The notes under the pieces were generated by a model, which was not told the DNA's origin, made no database searches, and saw only the letters and a list, made by a program, of their open reading frames with translations. A program made the translations under genes and the position numbers. A stretch of 64,000 nucleotides of DNA from Sarcodiotheca gaudichaudii (taxonomy: Eukaryota; Rhodophyta; Florideophyceae; Gigartinales; Solieriaceae), in the NCBI GenBank assembly GCA_032355985.1, contig JAUKVZ010000012.1:1-64000 (forward strand), in the 5' to 3' direction. The number at the start of each line of letters is the position of its first letter. The stretch's first letter is position 1. Positions 49,957 through 62,151 of the stretch are shown one piece after another.

Positions 49957-50442
49957 ATGCAAGATGCAATTACTTCTGTAATTAATGCAGCTGATGTACA
50001 AGGCAAGTATCTAGATGACAGTTCAGTAGAAAAATTAAGAGGATATTTTCAAACAGGGGAATTAAGAGTAAGAGCTGCCGCTACTATTGCAGCAAATGCA
50101 GCTACTATTATTAAAGAATCAGTAGCTAAGTCATTATTATACTCTGATATTACTCGTCCTGGTGGCAACATGTACACAACTCGTCGATATGCAGCATGTA
50201 TTAGAGACTTAGATTATTACCTGAGATATGCAACATATGGTATGCTTGCAGGTGACCCTTCAATCTTAGATGAAAGAGTTCTAAATGGTCTAAAAGAAAC
50301 ATATAATTCTTTAGGTGTACCAATTGGTGCTACAATACAAGCTATTCAAGCAATGAAAGAAGTGACAATAGGATTAGTAGGACCTGATGCAGGGAAAGAA
50401 ATGGGTTTATACTTCGACTATATTTGTTCTGGTTTGAGCTAA
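49957..50442 (+). CDS. apcB: Allophycocyanin beta chain
   Basis: Beta partner of ApcA in (alpha-beta)3 trimers. The 161 residues contain the chromophore Cys81 ([17 protein letters not shown]) and Asn71 in RPGGNMY, the position that is methylated in beta subunits. The start region is [20 protein letters not shown]. It ends before a strong hairpin that separates it from atpE. Confidence 0.98.
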   Translation: MQDAITSVINAADVQGKYLDDSSVEKLRGYFQTGELRVRAAATIAANAATIIKESVAKSLLYSDITRPGGNMYTTRRYAACIRDLDYYLRYATYGMLAGDPSILDERVLNGLKETYNSLGVPIGATIQAIQAMKEVTIGLVGPDAGKEMGLYFDYICSGLS

Positions 50443-50472
50443 TAAGATACACAATATTTTCTTTGTAACAAA

Positions 50473-50515
50473 AAAAGATAATAGTACATGTGTAAAACAT
50501 ACACTATTATCTTTT
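50473..50515. terminator. 13-bp hairpin between apcB and atpE
   Basis: AAAAGATAATAGT (50473-50485) pairs perfectly with ACTATTATCTTTT (50503-50515), with a further ATGT/ACAT pairing inside the loop. With A-runs before and T-runs after, it looks like a terminator in both directions for apcB (+) and atpE (-). Confidence 0.75.
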
Positions 50516-50523
50516 CAAATTAA

Positions 50524-50928
50524 TTAATTGCCAACACTAGCAAGAGCTTGTAATCTAGCTCTTGCTTTTCTAATGTTTTGTGTTGCTTCTATTTTGTCTT
50601 TATTACTACTAGCTTCTTCAAATAAAGCAGAAGCTTTATCCAAGTTCTGTTGAGCTGCTTCTGCATCAATCTCAGATATCTCCTCGGCTCCATTGACTAA
50701 AATAGTAATTATATCGTTTTCTACCTCAGCAAATCCACCTAGCAATACAATAGGAATCCACTCTTTATCAATTCTTACTCTCATTACTCCTATATCTAAA
50801 GCAGTTAATAATGGAATGTGTCCAGTTAAGACTCCGAGCTGACCTGTACTACTGGGGAGTATAATCTCTTTTGCTGTTGCGTCCCAGACAGTTCTGTCTG
50901 GTGCAATCACTCGTATTGTTAATGTCAT
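50524..50928 (-). CDS. atpE: ATP synthase CF1 epsilon subunit
   Basis: Rotor subunit that controls ATP hydrolysis by the chloroplast ATP synthase. The 134 residues contain the beta-sandwich domain (IRVIAPDRTVWDATAKEIIL, GQLGVLTGHIPLLTALDIG) and the two-helix C-terminal domain (about 90-134). It begins 6 bases after the atpB stop, so the pair is co-transcribed. Confidence 0.98.
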   Translation of the reverse strand: MTLTIRVIAPDRTVWDATAKEIILPSSTGQLGVLTGHIPLLTALDIGVMRVRIDKEWIPIVLLGGFAEVENDIITILVNGAEEISEIDAEAAQQNLDKASALFEEASSNKDKIEATQNIRKARARLQALASVGN

Positions 50929-50934
50929 AATAAT

Positions 50935-52362
<1,428 letters not shown>

Positions 52363-52512
52363 TTATTTATGTAGTAATTTAGACAATAGATTAAATTTCA
52401 TGAGCAATGAATGTAAAAAGACAACTCAGATCTAGCTAAAAGTGTAATAACATTCTGTTACCATACAATATTGTAAACCAAAAAATTGATTTTTGCATAT
52501 AAATCAAACTTT

Positions 52513-53034
52513 TTAGAAGCTATTATCAGCAGTTTGACGGCCAGTTGTCTTTAGCCAGTTTTGGGCTTCTATGTAGTTATTTGGTGCCAAGTAGATAGCC
52601 TGTTGCCAATAGCTAGCAGCTTTATCAAACATACTTTTTGAGATATCTTTTTTATTTTTTTCAGAAGCTTTCACTCCTTGATAATGGTAGATTACAGCTA
52701 TATTATTAAGTGCTTGAGGCAACTTTGTATTTAATTCTAGCGCTTTATGGTAATATTCTAGTGCTTTGATATGTTCTCCATTACTGGAGTAAATTAAGCC
52801 AATATTATAAAGTATGTAACTGCGATCATACGGATCTTCCTCTAGGCCAAGAGCCTCATAGTAGTTTTCTAAAGCTTCCGCATACTCACCTTCTGATTGC
52901 GCTGACATTCCGTCTCGATAGTAACAAAAAGCTTCCTTTTCTTCCTTGCTTGTTGGAAGCACTTTCAGGACAATATCCGCTAAAACCGTAAATGTCTTAT
53001 CAATAAAATTATCATTTTTTTGGGAACGTGACAT
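52513..53034 (-). CDS. ycf3: Photosystem I assembly protein Ycf3
   Basis: Thylakoid-associated chaperone that binds PsaA and PsaD during photosystem I assembly. The 173 residues carry three tetratricopeptide repeats (about 37-70, 74-107 and 122-155), for example [20 protein letters not shown] and [13 protein letters not shown]. Uninterrupted; land-plant copies have introns. It diverges from infB. Confidence 0.97.
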   Translation of the reverse strand: MSRSQKNDNFIDKTFTVLADIVLKVLPTSKEEKEAFCYYRDGMSAQSEGEYAEALENYYEALGLEEDPYDRSYILYNIGLIYSSNGEHIKALEYYHKALELNTKLPQALNNIAVIYHYQGVKASEKNKKDISKSMFDKAASYWQQAIYLAPNNYIEAQNWLKTTGRQTADNSF

Positions 53035-53193
53035 AATTATATCTCCATATTTAAGTTGTATTTATAGATAAATAGAATTTAACCCAGTTGCCTTTACTTT
53101 ATTTATATCATATTTTTAAGATTATGTAATAAAGTTATCTATTGCATTAGAAACCATATCGTTATCACTATTGTTAAATTACAAGAAAAATCC

Positions 53194-55494
53194 ATGATCC
53201 CCTACAGAAAACATAGATGCGAAGAATTAAGTAATCTTTTTCAGTTTACATTAGAACTGGCTAGTACACATCCAAATAATATAGATAAAAGTTGGCTACA
53301 ATTACAACATCCTAAAATTGTTTATATGGATAAGGCCAAGGTGAGTAGCTCTATTAGTACACTAAGCTCGCCCAATGATATTACAGATGTTGGAACTGAA
53401 GAATTAGGTTTGATTCTTAATCGCACTGACAAAAAAAACAAAAATTATAGCAAACTGACAGATACTTTAGAGTATAAGAAAAATAAAATTAAGTTAAAGA
53501 AGAAAGTTAGAGCTAAGATTCATATTAATGATGATGATGAAAGCATGGGTGGTGATTCAGATCAATCTAATCAATCAAAAGTAAATCAAAGTTTAGCTTT
53601 ATCTTTAATGCGTCCTGTTAATCAGCTGAAAAAAATAAGTAATCCAGGTCGAATTAGTTATAAAAAGAATAGTCTAGTTACTAAACATAGCAAAAAGAAA
53701 GAGACTATACCATCATTAAGTTCATCTAAAACGACACAAGTTATTTTGACCGATCCCATATCAATTGAAAATTTATCCATCACACTCAGTATTCCACCGG
53801 CTGAAATAATTAAATTTTTATTTATGAAAGGTATTTCAGTAACTGTTAATCAAGTAGTAGATATTAAGCTTGCTAAGTCTATTGCTGACGAATATGGGGT
53901 TATTGTGGAAGACAAAGAAAATCCTACAGTACTACTCAGGAAGAATGAGTCTGAGACTTCTGAGAGCCAAGAATTATTGTCAAAAAGAGCTCCGATCGTC
54001 GCTGTTTTTGGTCATGTCGATCACGGTAAAACCACTTTGTTAGATACAATTCGTTCAAGCCAAACTGCTGGACTAGAGTCAGGAGGAATTACACAGAAAA
54101 TTGAAGCTTATCAAGTGAACGTTAATGAAAGTAAAATCATTTTTTTAGACACTCCTGGACATGAAGCATTTGCATCAACACGTATGCTTGGCGTTCAAGT
54201 AACCGATATTGGTGTATTAGTTGTTGCGGCTGATGATGGTCTACAGCCCCAAAGTGTTGAAGCTATTACTTATCTAAAAGATTCTGGAATACCTTTTGTT
54301 GTCGCTTTAAACAAGGTGGATAAGCCTGAATCTAACATTGGTTCAATAAAAGAAGCTTTAGCTAAATTTGAAATCACTGCTGCAGAATCAGGTGGTAATA
54401 CTCCAATAATTGCAATAAGTGCGCTAAAAAATATCAATATTGACTTACTACTAACTACTATTACTGATATTGCGGACAGCAATCAACTTCAAGCCAATCC
54501 TAATAGCTTAGCATCGGGTACGATTCTTAATGGATATTTAGATAAGCAAAAAGGACCTGTTGCACATATTATAGTCCAAAATGGTACGTTGGGTATAGGA
54601 GACTATATTACAAACTCTAATTGCATTTCTAAGATAAGAAGTATTTCTGGTCAAGGCCTAGAAAACATTAATAATGTCGGACCTTCGTCAATTGCTACAA
54701 TTTCTGGATTGTCCTCTATTCCACAGTCTGGCACTACTTTTAAAGCACTAGAAAATACTAAAAACGCAAGGAAACAACTTGCAGAGTTCCAAAAATCGAA
54801 ATCTTTAAATTCCAATCAAGGGCATCAAAAACTAAATACTCGTATTACTTTGGAGGCTCCATTACAAAATAAAAATACAAAGAATAAAAAAGTTAATATT
54901 GTTTTAAAAACGGATTCTGACGGTACAATAGAAGCAATTATCCAATCCTTCAGCAATATTCCTCAAGAAAAAGTACAGTTGAATATAGTTTCAATTAGTG
55001 TGGGAGAAGTGAATGCCAGTGATGTTAACTTAGCAAGTGTTAGCGACTCATTAATGTTAAGTTTTAATACTAATATACCGTCAAAAATATCTTCACTTGC
55101 CTTAAAAATGAATGTAATTATTGAAGACTTCAAAGTAATTTATGACTTAATTGAATATGTAGAAAAAGAAATGTTGAAATTTGTAGATATAGATTATCGT
55201 GAACAAACAATTGGCTCTGGTGTAGTAGAAAGTGTATTTGTTGTAAGTAAAGGTAACGTTGCCGGTTCTATTGTAACTGAAGGTAAACTAAAGCGGAATT
55301 CGTATATTAGAGTACATCGGAATGATGAATTAATGCATGAAGGTAGACTGAGCTCTTTAAAGCGTGTAAAAGAAGATGTAGAAGAGGTCTCTGTTGGCAA
55401 TGAATGTGGAGTTCTTTGTAATAATTTTGACAAGTGGCAAAAACAAGATATTATTAGTTCTTACGAACTTATTGAAAAAGCAAAAACACTTTAA
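53194..55494 (+). CDS. infB: Translation initiation factor IF-2
   Basis: GTPase that brings initiator tRNA to the small subunit. The 766 residues have a lysine-rich, poorly conserved N-terminus (about 1-185), an IF2N-like region (about 186-240), then the GTPase domain with GHVDHGKT (273-280), DTPGHEAF (319-326) and NKVD (about 374), and C-terminal beta-barrel domains with fMet-tRNA binding (KRNSYIRVHRNDELMHEG). Plastid-encoded in the red lineage. It converges with rps18. Confidence 0.96.
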   Translation: MIPYRKHRCEELSNLFQFTLELASTHPNNIDKSWLQLQHPKIVYMDKAKVSSSISTLSSPNDITDVGTEELGLILNRTDKKNKNYSKLTDTLEYKKNKIKLKKKVRAKIHINDDDESMGGDSDQSNQSKVNQSLALSLMRPVNQLKKISNPGRISYKKNSLVTKHSKKKETIPSLSSSKTTQVILTDPISIENLSITLSIPPAEIIKFLFMKGISVTVNQVVDIKLAKSIADEYGVIVEDKENPTVLLRKNESETSESQELLSKRAPIVAVFGHVDHGKTTLLDTIRSSQTAGLESGGITQKIEAYQVNVNESKIIFLDTPGHEAFASTRMLGVQVTDIGVLVVAADDGLQPQSVEAITYLKDSGIPFVVALNKVDKPESNIGSIKEALAKFEITAAESGGNTPIIAISALKNINIDLLLTTITDIADSNQLQANPNSLASGTILNGYLDKQKGPVAHIIVQNGTLGIGDYITNSNCISKIRSISGQGLENINNVGPSSIATISGLSSIPQSGTTFKALENTKNARKQLAEFQKSKSLNSNQGHQKLNTRITLEAPLQNKNTKNKKVNIVLKTDSDGTIEAIIQSFSNIPQEKVQLNIVSISVGEVNASDVNLASVSDSLMLSFNTNIPSKISSLALKMNVIIEDFKVIYDLIEYVEKEMLKFVDIDYREQTIGSGVVESVFVVSKGNVAGSIVTEGKLKRNSYIRVHRNDELMHEGRLSSLKRVKEDVEEVSVGNECGVLCNNFDKWQKQDIISSYELIEKAKTL

Positions 55495-55500
55495 GTTTAG

Positions 55501-55539
55501 ATGTAAGTTAAGTTATTTGACTATAACTTTAACTTACAT
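55501..55539. terminator. Hairpin between infB and rps18
   Basis: ATGTAAGTTAA (55501-55511) pairs with TTAACTTACAT (55529-55539); GTTAT and ATAAC extend the stem past a one-base bulge. It begins 7 bases after the infB stop and ends 7 bases before the rps18 3' end, again between converging genes. Confidence 0.7.
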
Positions 55540-55545
55540 ATAATA

Positions 55546-55758
55546 TTAATCCTTGTTCAGGAAGGGTAATAAAGCTAGTATACGTGCCTGCTTGATTGCT
55601 TTCGTTAACTTTTTTTGTTGTTTAGAAGTTAAACCAGTGGATCTCCTCGGGAGAATTTTACCCTGTTCCGTTATAAATTTTCTTAATAGATCAATATCTT
55701 TGTAATCTAACACCTCTGTCTTTTTGATGGGCGAAAGTTTTTTATTATATAAAGCCAT
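55546..55758 (-). CDS. rps18: Ribosomal protein S18
   Basis: Platform protein of the small subunit. The 70 residues include [29 protein letters not shown] (piece [16 protein letters not shown]) and [17 protein letters not shown], diagnostic for S18. It is 16 bases downstream of rpl33. Confidence 0.97.
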   Translation of the reverse strand: MALYNKKLSPIKKTEVLDYKDIDLLRKFITEQGKILPRRSTGLTSKQQKKLTKAIKQARILALLPFLNKD

Positions 55759-55774
55759 AAATGTTATTAGGTGG

Positions 55775-55972
55775 TTATTTGATTTCTTTAAACGTAGTAT
55801 GGCTATTGCAATACCTACAAAACTTCTTTAGTTCAATACGACTCGGAGTATTTCGTCTATTCTTAGAAGTTGTATATCTAGAAATACCATTACTTCTTTT
55901 GTCTGCCTGTGGATTATTCCGACATTCACACTCAAGAGTTATGGTAATGCGTGCACCTTTGCTTTTGCCCAT
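55775..55972 (-). CDS. rpl33: Ribosomal protein L33
   Basis: Small large-subunit protein. The 65 residues start [19 protein letters not shown] and end [17 protein letters not shown]; CxC and CxxC pairs suggest a zinc-binding form. The rpl33-rps18 pair is the usual plastid order. Confidence 0.96.
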   Translation of the reverse strand: MGKSKGARITITLECECRNNPQADKRSNGISRYTTSKNRRNTPSRIELKKFCRYCNSHTTFKEIK

Positions 55973-56147
55973 TATTAAATGCCATAGTTGTAGTTATAAT
56001 ATACCTAGTATCTCACGTTTTCATATAAAGTATCAAGTCTTCAGTCAATTTCTGTTTTAGAGTCTCGACTTTCAGGTATTGTAGATTACCATTTCTTAAT
56101 GTTATGATGGGCTCAAACTTTATAAACATTAATGTCTGGTAATTATA

Positions 56148-56417
56148 ATGGCTAAAAATTCATCTGTAATGAAACGCATAGCAGTTGCTGAAAGGAACCG
56201 TTGTCGAAACAAAGTCTATAAATCGACAATAAAAACTTTGACGAAGAAATATTTAGAGGAAATCCATCAGCCTAGCGCATCTCAAGATGTGCAAATTATG
56301 CTCAACAAAGTCTATAGTAAGATTGATAAGGCTGTGAAAAGAGGAATTTTGCATAAAAATAACGCAGCTCGTAAAAAAGCTTTTTTGGCTAAAGCTTTAA
56401 AACTATCATTGTTATAA
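56148..56417 (+). CDS. rps20: Ribosomal protein S20
   Basis: 16S rRNA-binding helical protein. The 89 residues start [20 protein letters not shown] and include [21 protein letters not shown], the S20 signature. It heads the rps20-rpoB-rpoC1-rpoC2 order typical of red algal plastids, although about 294 bases separate it from rpoB. Confidence 0.96.
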   Translation: MAKNSSVMKRIAVAERNRCRNKVYKSTIKTLTKKYLEEIHQPSASQDVQIMLNKVYSKIDKAVKRGILHKNNAARKKAFLAKALKLSLL

Positions 56418-56561
56418 TCTTTAGACTTTAATACTATGTTATTGTAGTATGTTGTACAATAGGTGGGGTGACAATCTTACTTTTTATCTTACAGGTACTT
56501 AGTGATTACAGTCGTAATAAACATTTTATCATGAGATTATACCATCACTCCTTAACAAAAA

Positions 56562-56592
56562 TTAGAAACCTATTCTGATAATAGATTTCTAA
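56562..56592 (+). terminator. Imperfect hairpin between rps20 and rpoB
   Basis: TTAGAAA (56562-56568) pairs with TTTCTAA (56586-56592), with a one-base mismatch and an inner CTAT/ATAG pairing. It lies 150 bases after rps20 and 120 before rpoB; it could end rps20 mRNA or be part of the rpoB leader. I see no gene in the rest of this gap. Confidence 0.35.
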
Positions 56593-56711
56593 TAGCTTAC
56601 CATTAATTGTTAATTTTTTTATTCTTCTATCCATTCAACAACTAAAGTATTGCAACTTTAGTGTGTTTTATTTTCGTGCTTTGAAACTGATAAGCTAAGG
56701 AATAATTATTT

Positions 56712-59700
56712 ATGCTACCAGCTAAAAATGTAACCACTCACTCTACTTTTCCTGACTTGGCAGACATACAGATCAATAGTTTTCGTTGGTTTTTATCAGA
56801 AGGTCTCTCTGAGGTTCTAGATTTTTTCCCACTTATTACTGATCCTACTGGTAAACTTGAATTACAATTTTTTGGGAAAGAATATAAACTAAAATTTCCT
56901 AGGTATAGTGTTCGCAAGGCAAAAAGTCGTGACAGAACATATAGCGCTCAGATTTATATACCGTCTAAGTTAACTCGAAAAGATATTGAGCTGTTTACCT
57001 CAAAAAGTCGTTTGAACAACAATGTAGTTACTTATCAAGAGATAAACTCACAGAATAAAAAATATAAAAAAAGACCTATTTTCATAGGTGACTTGCCTTT
57101 AATGACAAATCGAGGAACTTTCATCATTTCAGGAACAGAAAGGGTTATTATTAACCAAATTATACGTAGTCCTGGTATCTACTATAAAAAAGAATTGGAT
57201 AAAAATGACAAGCATACTTTCAGTGCCAGTTTAATATCCAATCGAGGATCGTGGCTTAAATTTGAAATTGACTCTAAGGCACAAATTTGGGTGCGAATAG
57301 ATAAGACACACAAGGTTAATGCTTATGTGTTTTTACGTGCTATAGGTCTCAGCAAAGAAGATATAAGAAAAGGTTTAAGTAAGTATAATTTCCTGGTTAA
57401 CGCATCAGCCCTTTATGCAAAAAAAGAATTAGAAAAAGAAATTGGTAAATCGCAAGTCGAAGGTATTACTGACGAAGAAGCACTTTTAATTGTATATAGC
57501 AAGTTAAGACCAAATGAACCCGCAACTGTGCAAATAGCACAACAAATGCTTTATTCTCGTTTTTTTGATCCCAAACGGTATGATTTAGGAGAAGTTGGCA
57601 GACATAAAATAAACAAAAAATTAAATATTAACATTCCTATTTCTTTCCGTGTATTATCTCCACAAGATATTATTGTGGCCATTGATTACTTAATTAACCT
57701 TAAAGAACAGAACATTGGCACTTTAGATGATATTGATCATTTAGGTAACCGTAGGGTTAGATCTGTAGGAGAACTACTCCAAAATCAAATGCGCATAGGA
57801 TTAAATAGACTGGAAAGAATTATTCGAGAACGAATGATTATATGTGACTTAGACTCTCTGAGCCTATCTAACCTAATAAATCCGAAACCGTTAATAGCAT
57901 CTGTCCGTGAGTTTTTTGGATCAAGTCAACTTTCACAGTTTATGGATCAAACTAATCCCTTAGCAGAACTAACTCACAAAAGGAGAATTAGTGCTTTGGG
58001 ACCCGGAGGGTTAAATAAAGATAGGGCTGGTTTTGCAGTTCGGGATTTGCATCCGAGCCACTATGGCAGAATCTGCCCTATTGAAACACCAGAAGGCCCA
58101 AACGCTGGCTTGATAGGATCGCTTAGCATTTATGCTAGGATTAATATTTACGGTTTTATTGAGTCTCCCTATGTTAAGGTAACAGATGGTAAGGTTTTGC
58201 ATAGTACAAAACCAATTTTTATGACAGCAGATGAAGAAGATAATTTGCGAATAGCACCAGCTGATATATTATTAGATGATGACGCGAATATTATAGGAGA
58301 CTTAATACCTATTCGTTACAGACAAGAATTCTTAACAACAAGTCCTGCAGAAGTCGATTACATAGCCGTTTCTCCTATACAAGTTATTTCAGCTGCTACA
58401 TCTTTAATCCCTTTTTTAGAGCACAATGATGCAAATAGAGCATTAATGGGGTCTAATATGCAAAGACAAGCTGTACCATTACTTTATCCAGAAAAACCTA
58501 TAGTAGGCACAGGACTAGAATCAAAAATAGCACGTGATGCTGGTATGGTTGCCATTAGTAAAACGGAGGGGCATGTAAATTATGTATCTGCTACGAAAAT
58601 AGGTATACAAGACTTAAGTGGCAGAACTATACATTATCGTTTAAAAAAATACTATCGTTCTAATCAAGATACCTGCATTAACCAAAGACCTATTGTCTGG
58701 CCAGGTGATAGTATTATGATAGGTCAAGCTATAGCGGATGGCGCATCTACGGACGGAGGAGAGATGGCGTTAGGACGTAATATTTATGTCGCATATATGC
58801 CTTGGGAAGGATATAATTACGAAGATGCATTTTTAATTAGCGAGAGATTAATTTACGAAGATATTTATACTTCCATTCATATTGAGCGTTATGAAGTCGA
58901 GTGTAGACAGACTAAATTAGGACCTGAAGATATTACACGTGATATACCGAATGTGGGCGAGAATTCAGTAGCTCACTTGGATAATAATGGAATTATTACA
59001 ATTGGTTCTTGGGTAGAATCTGGTGATATTTTAGTAGGTAAAATTACACCTAAGGGTGAATCAGATCAATTACCAGAAGGAAAGTTATTAAGAGCAATTT
59101 TTGGTGAGAAGGCCCGTGATGTCCGTGATACATCTTTAAGGTTACCTAATGCTGCTAAAGGTAGAATTGTAAACATTAGAGTGTTCACGAGGCAAAAGGG
59201 TGATGAACTACCTCCTGGGACGAATGCAATTATTAGGGTTTATGTAGCACAAAAAAGAAAAATACAAGTCGGTGATAAAATGGCTGGTAGACATGGAAAT
59301 AAAGGAATTATCTCGCGTATCTTACCTCGCCAAGATATGCCGTATCTGCCAGATGGAACACCGATTGACATAGTTCTTAATCCACTGGGTGTACCATCAC
59401 GAATGAATGTTGGACAATTATTTGAATGTCTACTTGGCTTAGCAGGAGATTATATGGCTAAGAGATTTAAAATTATTCCTTTTGATGAAATGTATGGAGC
59501 TGAAGCATCGCGTTCATTAATTAACCACAAGCTTCAAGAGGCTAGTAAAGCTAGTCATCAAAAATGGCTTTTTAATGATCAGCACCCTGGGAAAATCAAG
59601 TTAGTTGACGGTCGTACAGGGGAAGAATTTGATAACCCTATTACTGTGGGGAAAGCATATATGTTAAAACTTGTACATCTAGTTGATGATAAAATTCATG

Positions 59701-60164
59701 CAAGATCTACTGGTCCATATTCTCTTGTTACTCAACAACCACTAGGAGGTAGGGCACAGCATGGTGGGCAACGGTTGGGGGAAATGGAAGTATGGGCTTT
59801 AGAAGCTTTTGGCGCTGCATATACACTACAAGAATTATTAACAGTGAAATCAGATGATATGCAAGGACGTAATGAAGCTCTCAATGCAATTGTTAAAGGT
59901 AAACCGATACCTCGTCCAGGTACGCCAGAGTCTTTCAAAGTACTAATGAGAGAGTTGCAATCATTAGGCTTAGATATTGCCGCACATAAATTAGAATTGC
60001 TTGAAGATGGAAAGAATCATGGTATTGAAGTTGATTTGATGTCCAATGACAAAAATGATTTTCTATTTAAGCAGGATAGTAATTATTCAGATTCCAGCAA
60101 TACAAATGAGGATTTCTTTTATGAGGAGCAAGAAATATTAAACGATTTCGATCTTTCACAATAA
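56712..60164 (+). CDS. rpoB: RNA polymerase beta subunit
   Basis: Catalytic subunit of the plastid-encoded RNA polymerase. The 1150-residue protein starts [20 protein letters not shown] and has the fork loop region ([22 protein letters not shown]), [20 protein letters not shown], the [12 protein letters not shown] active-site motif and the C-terminal clamp region [20 protein letters not shown] (piece [20 protein letters not shown]). It ends with a variable acidic tail. rpoC1 follows after 58 bases. Confidence 0.99.
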   Translation: MLPAKNVTTHSTFPDLADIQINSFRWFLSEGLSEVLDFFPLITDPTGKLELQFFGKEYKLKFPRYSVRKAKSRDRTYSAQIYIPSKLTRKDIELFTSKSRLNNNVVTYQEINSQNKKYKKRPIFIGDLPLMTNRGTFIISGTERVIINQIIRSPGIYYKKELDKNDKHTFSASLISNRGSWLKFEIDSKAQIWVRIDKTHKVNAYVFLRAIGLSKEDIRKGLSKYNFLVNASALYAKKELEKEIGKSQVEGITDEEALLIVYSKLRPNEPATVQIAQQMLYSRFFDPKRYDLGEVGRHKINKKLNINIPISFRVLSPQDIIVAIDYLINLKEQNIGTLDDIDHLGNRRVRSVGELLQNQMRIGLNRLERIIRERMIICDLDSLSLSNLINPKPLIASVREFFGSSQLSQFMDQTNPLAELTHKRRISALGPGGLNKDRAGFAVRDLHPSHYGRICPIETPEGPNAGLIGSLSIYARINIYGFIESPYVKVTDGKVLHSTKPIFMTADEEDNLRIAPADILLDDDANIIGDLIPIRYRQEFLTTSPAEVDYIAVSPIQVISAATSLIPFLEHNDANRALMGSNMQRQAVPLLYPEKPIVGTGLESKIARDAGMVAISKTEGHVNYVSATKIGIQDLSGRTIHYRLKKYYRSNQDTCINQRPIVWPGDSIMIGQAIADGASTDGGEMALGRNIYVAYMPWEGYNYEDAFLISERLIYEDIYTSIHIERYEVECRQTKLGPEDITRDIPNVGENSVAHLDNNGIITIGSWVESGDILVGKITPKGESDQLPEGKLLRAIFGEKARDVRDTSLRLPNAAKGRIVNIRVFTRQKGDELPPGTNAIIRVYVAQKRKIQVGDKMAGRHGNKGIISRILPRQDMPYLPDGTPIDIVLNPLGVPSRMNVGQLFECLLGLAGDYMAKRFKIIPFDEMYGAEASRSLINHKLQEASKASHQKWLFNDQHPGKIKLVDGRTGEEFDNPITVGKAYMLKLVHLVDDKIHARSTGPYSLVTQQPLGGRAQHGGQRLGEMEVWALEAFGAAYTLQELLTVKSDDMQGRNEALNAIVKGKPIPRPGTPESFKVLMRELQSLGLDIAAHKLELLEDGKNHGIEVDLMSNDKNDFLFKQDSNYSDSSNTNEDFFYEEQEILNDFDLSQ

Positions 60165-60222
60165 TTATTATCTCGATTATCATTTATACTACACTCAATA
60201 TAATATTCTTAACCCTCATGTT

Positions 60223-62112
60223 ATGGCAAAATTTGAACAACACTTTGACTACATAAAAATCAGTTTAGCTTCACCAGATAAAATTCGCGGATGGGGGGAA
60301 AGAACATTACCTAATGGTCAGATAGTGGGCGAAGTAACTAAACCTGAAACTATTAATTATCGTACGCTAAAACCAGAAATGGATGGTTTATTCTGTGAGC
60401 GTATATTTGGCCCAGTAAAGGATTGGGAGTGTCACTGTGGTAAATATAAACGTTTCAGGTATAAAGGTATTGTTTGCGAGAGATGTGGTGTGGAAGTAAC
60501 AGAAGCTAAAGTGCGTCGCCATAGAATGGCATATATCGAGTTGGCCGCTCCAGTTACTCATGTCTGGTATTTAAAAGGTACCACCAGTTATATTGCTTTA
60601 GCTCTTGATTTTACGGTTAAAGAGGTTGAAAAGATTGTATACTTTCATTCTTATGTCATTACCAACCCTGGTAGTTATGAATCTCTTGTATATAAGCAGT
60701 TACTTGAAGGTTATGAATGGAGGGCTTTAGAAGACAAATTATACCCACAGTCTTCAAGTTTATTCGGAGTAGAGGTTAGTATAGGAGCAGAGGCTATCCA
60801 AAAACTTTTACAGGACTTAGATATCAAAGCCACAGCTTTAATTCTAAGAGATGAAGCTCTTAATCCTCCAAAAAGTCTCAAGAATTCTTCTCCTAAATTT
60901 AATAAAAAGATGAAGAGATTACGTTTGCTAGATCATTTTGCAGCCACTGGTGCTAATCCAGCTTGGATGGTCTTTTCGGTAATTCCGGTTATCCCTCCTG
61001 ATTTAAGGCCAATGGTACAGCTAGATGGAGGCCGCTTTGCTACGGCTGATCTTAATGAATTTTACAGGAGAATTATTAATCGAAATAATCGCTTATCAAG
61101 ATTAAAGTCTATATTGGCTCCCGAAATTATTATACGTAATGAAAAAAGAATGCTACAAGAAGCAGTAGATGCACTAATGGATAATGGCAGACGTGGTAGA
61201 ACCGTTGTAGGAGCAAATAATCGTCCATTAAAATCATTATCAGATATTATAGAAGGCAAACAAGGTCGTTTCAGACAAAATCTTCTGGGGAAAAGAGTTG
61301 ACTACTCGGGACGTTCTGTTATTGTAGTGGGCCCAAACCTAAAACTTCATCAATGTGGTTTACCCAGAGAAATGGCTCTAGAATTGTTTCAACCATTTGT
61401 TATTCATCGTCTTATTCTTCAAGGACTTGTCAACAATATTAAAGCAGCTAAAAAACTTATTCAAAGAAATGAGGTTGCAGTTTGGAATGTTTTAGAAGAA
61501 GTTATTCATGGACATCCAGTTTTACTTAATAGAGCGCCAACTTTACATCGCTTAGGGATACAAGCGTTTGAGCCATTACTCGTTGAAGGTAGAGCAATTA
61601 AATTACATCCTTTAGTCTGTCCTGCTTTCAATGCTGATTTTGACGGTGACCAAATGGCTGTACATGTACCACTATCGTTAGAAGCACAGGCTGAAGCGAG
61701 ACTTTTAATGCTTGCTCCAAATAATTTTCTATCTCCTGCAACCGGTCAGCCTATATTAATGCCTAGTCAAGATATGGTTCTAGGATGCTACTATCTAACA
61801 GCCAATAATCCAACTAGTCAAAAAGGCTCAGGTCAATATTTCTGTAGTTTAGAAGATGCTACAATAGCATATCAACAAAAAGTTGTAGATTTGCACGCTT
61901 ATATTTGGGTCAGATTTGATGGTTCCGTGGATAATGTTGAGAATGATAAAGTTCTGTTTATAAAAGAAGATTCTGAAGGCTATATTACTAAATATATGCC
62001 CGATAAAATCCTAAAAGAAGATTCTTATGGTTATTGTATCGTACAGTATATTCGTACTACAGTTGGTCGTATATTATTTAACAAAGTTATTCAGGAGTCA
62101 TTGGTCTATTAG
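60223..62112 (+). CDS. rpoC1: RNA polymerase beta' subunit
   Basis: N-terminal part of the split beta-prime subunit. The 629 residues carry a zinc-binding site with C70, C72, C85 and C88 ([13 protein letters not shown] then VCERCGVEV) and the catalytic magnesium-binding NADFDGDQM at N470-Q477. Uninterrupted by introns. rpoC2 begins 40 bases after its stop. Confidence 0.99.
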   Translation: MAKFEQHFDYIKISLASPDKIRGWGERTLPNGQIVGEVTKPETINYRTLKPEMDGLFCERIFGPVKDWECHCGKYKRFRYKGIVCERCGVEVTEAKVRRHRMAYIELAAPVTHVWYLKGTTSYIALALDFTVKEVEKIVYFHSYVITNPGSYESLVYKQLLEGYEWRALEDKLYPQSSSLFGVEVSIGAEAIQKLLQDLDIKATALILRDEALNPPKSLKNSSPKFNKKMKRLRLLDHFAATGANPAWMVFSVIPVIPPDLRPMVQLDGGRFATADLNEFYRRIINRNNRLSRLKSILAPEIIIRNEKRMLQEAVDALMDNGRRGRTVVGANNRPLKSLSDIIEGKQGRFRQNLLGKRVDYSGRSVIVVGPNLKLHQCGLPREMALELFQPFVIHRLILQGLVNNIKAAKKLIQRNEVAVWNVLEEVIHGHPVLLNRAPTLHRLGIQAFEPLLVEGRAIKLHPLVCPAFNADFDGDQMAVHVPLSLEAQAEARLLMLAPNNFLSPATGQPILMPSQDMVLGCYYLTANNPTSQKGSGQYFCSLEDATIAYQQKVVDLHAYIWVRFDGSVDNVENDKVLFIKEDSEGYITKYMPDKILKEDSYGYCIVQYIRTTVGRILFNKVIQESLVY

Positions 62113-62151
62113 TAAGTAGTAAGTTAATTAAATATATGCAGGAGATATCGA

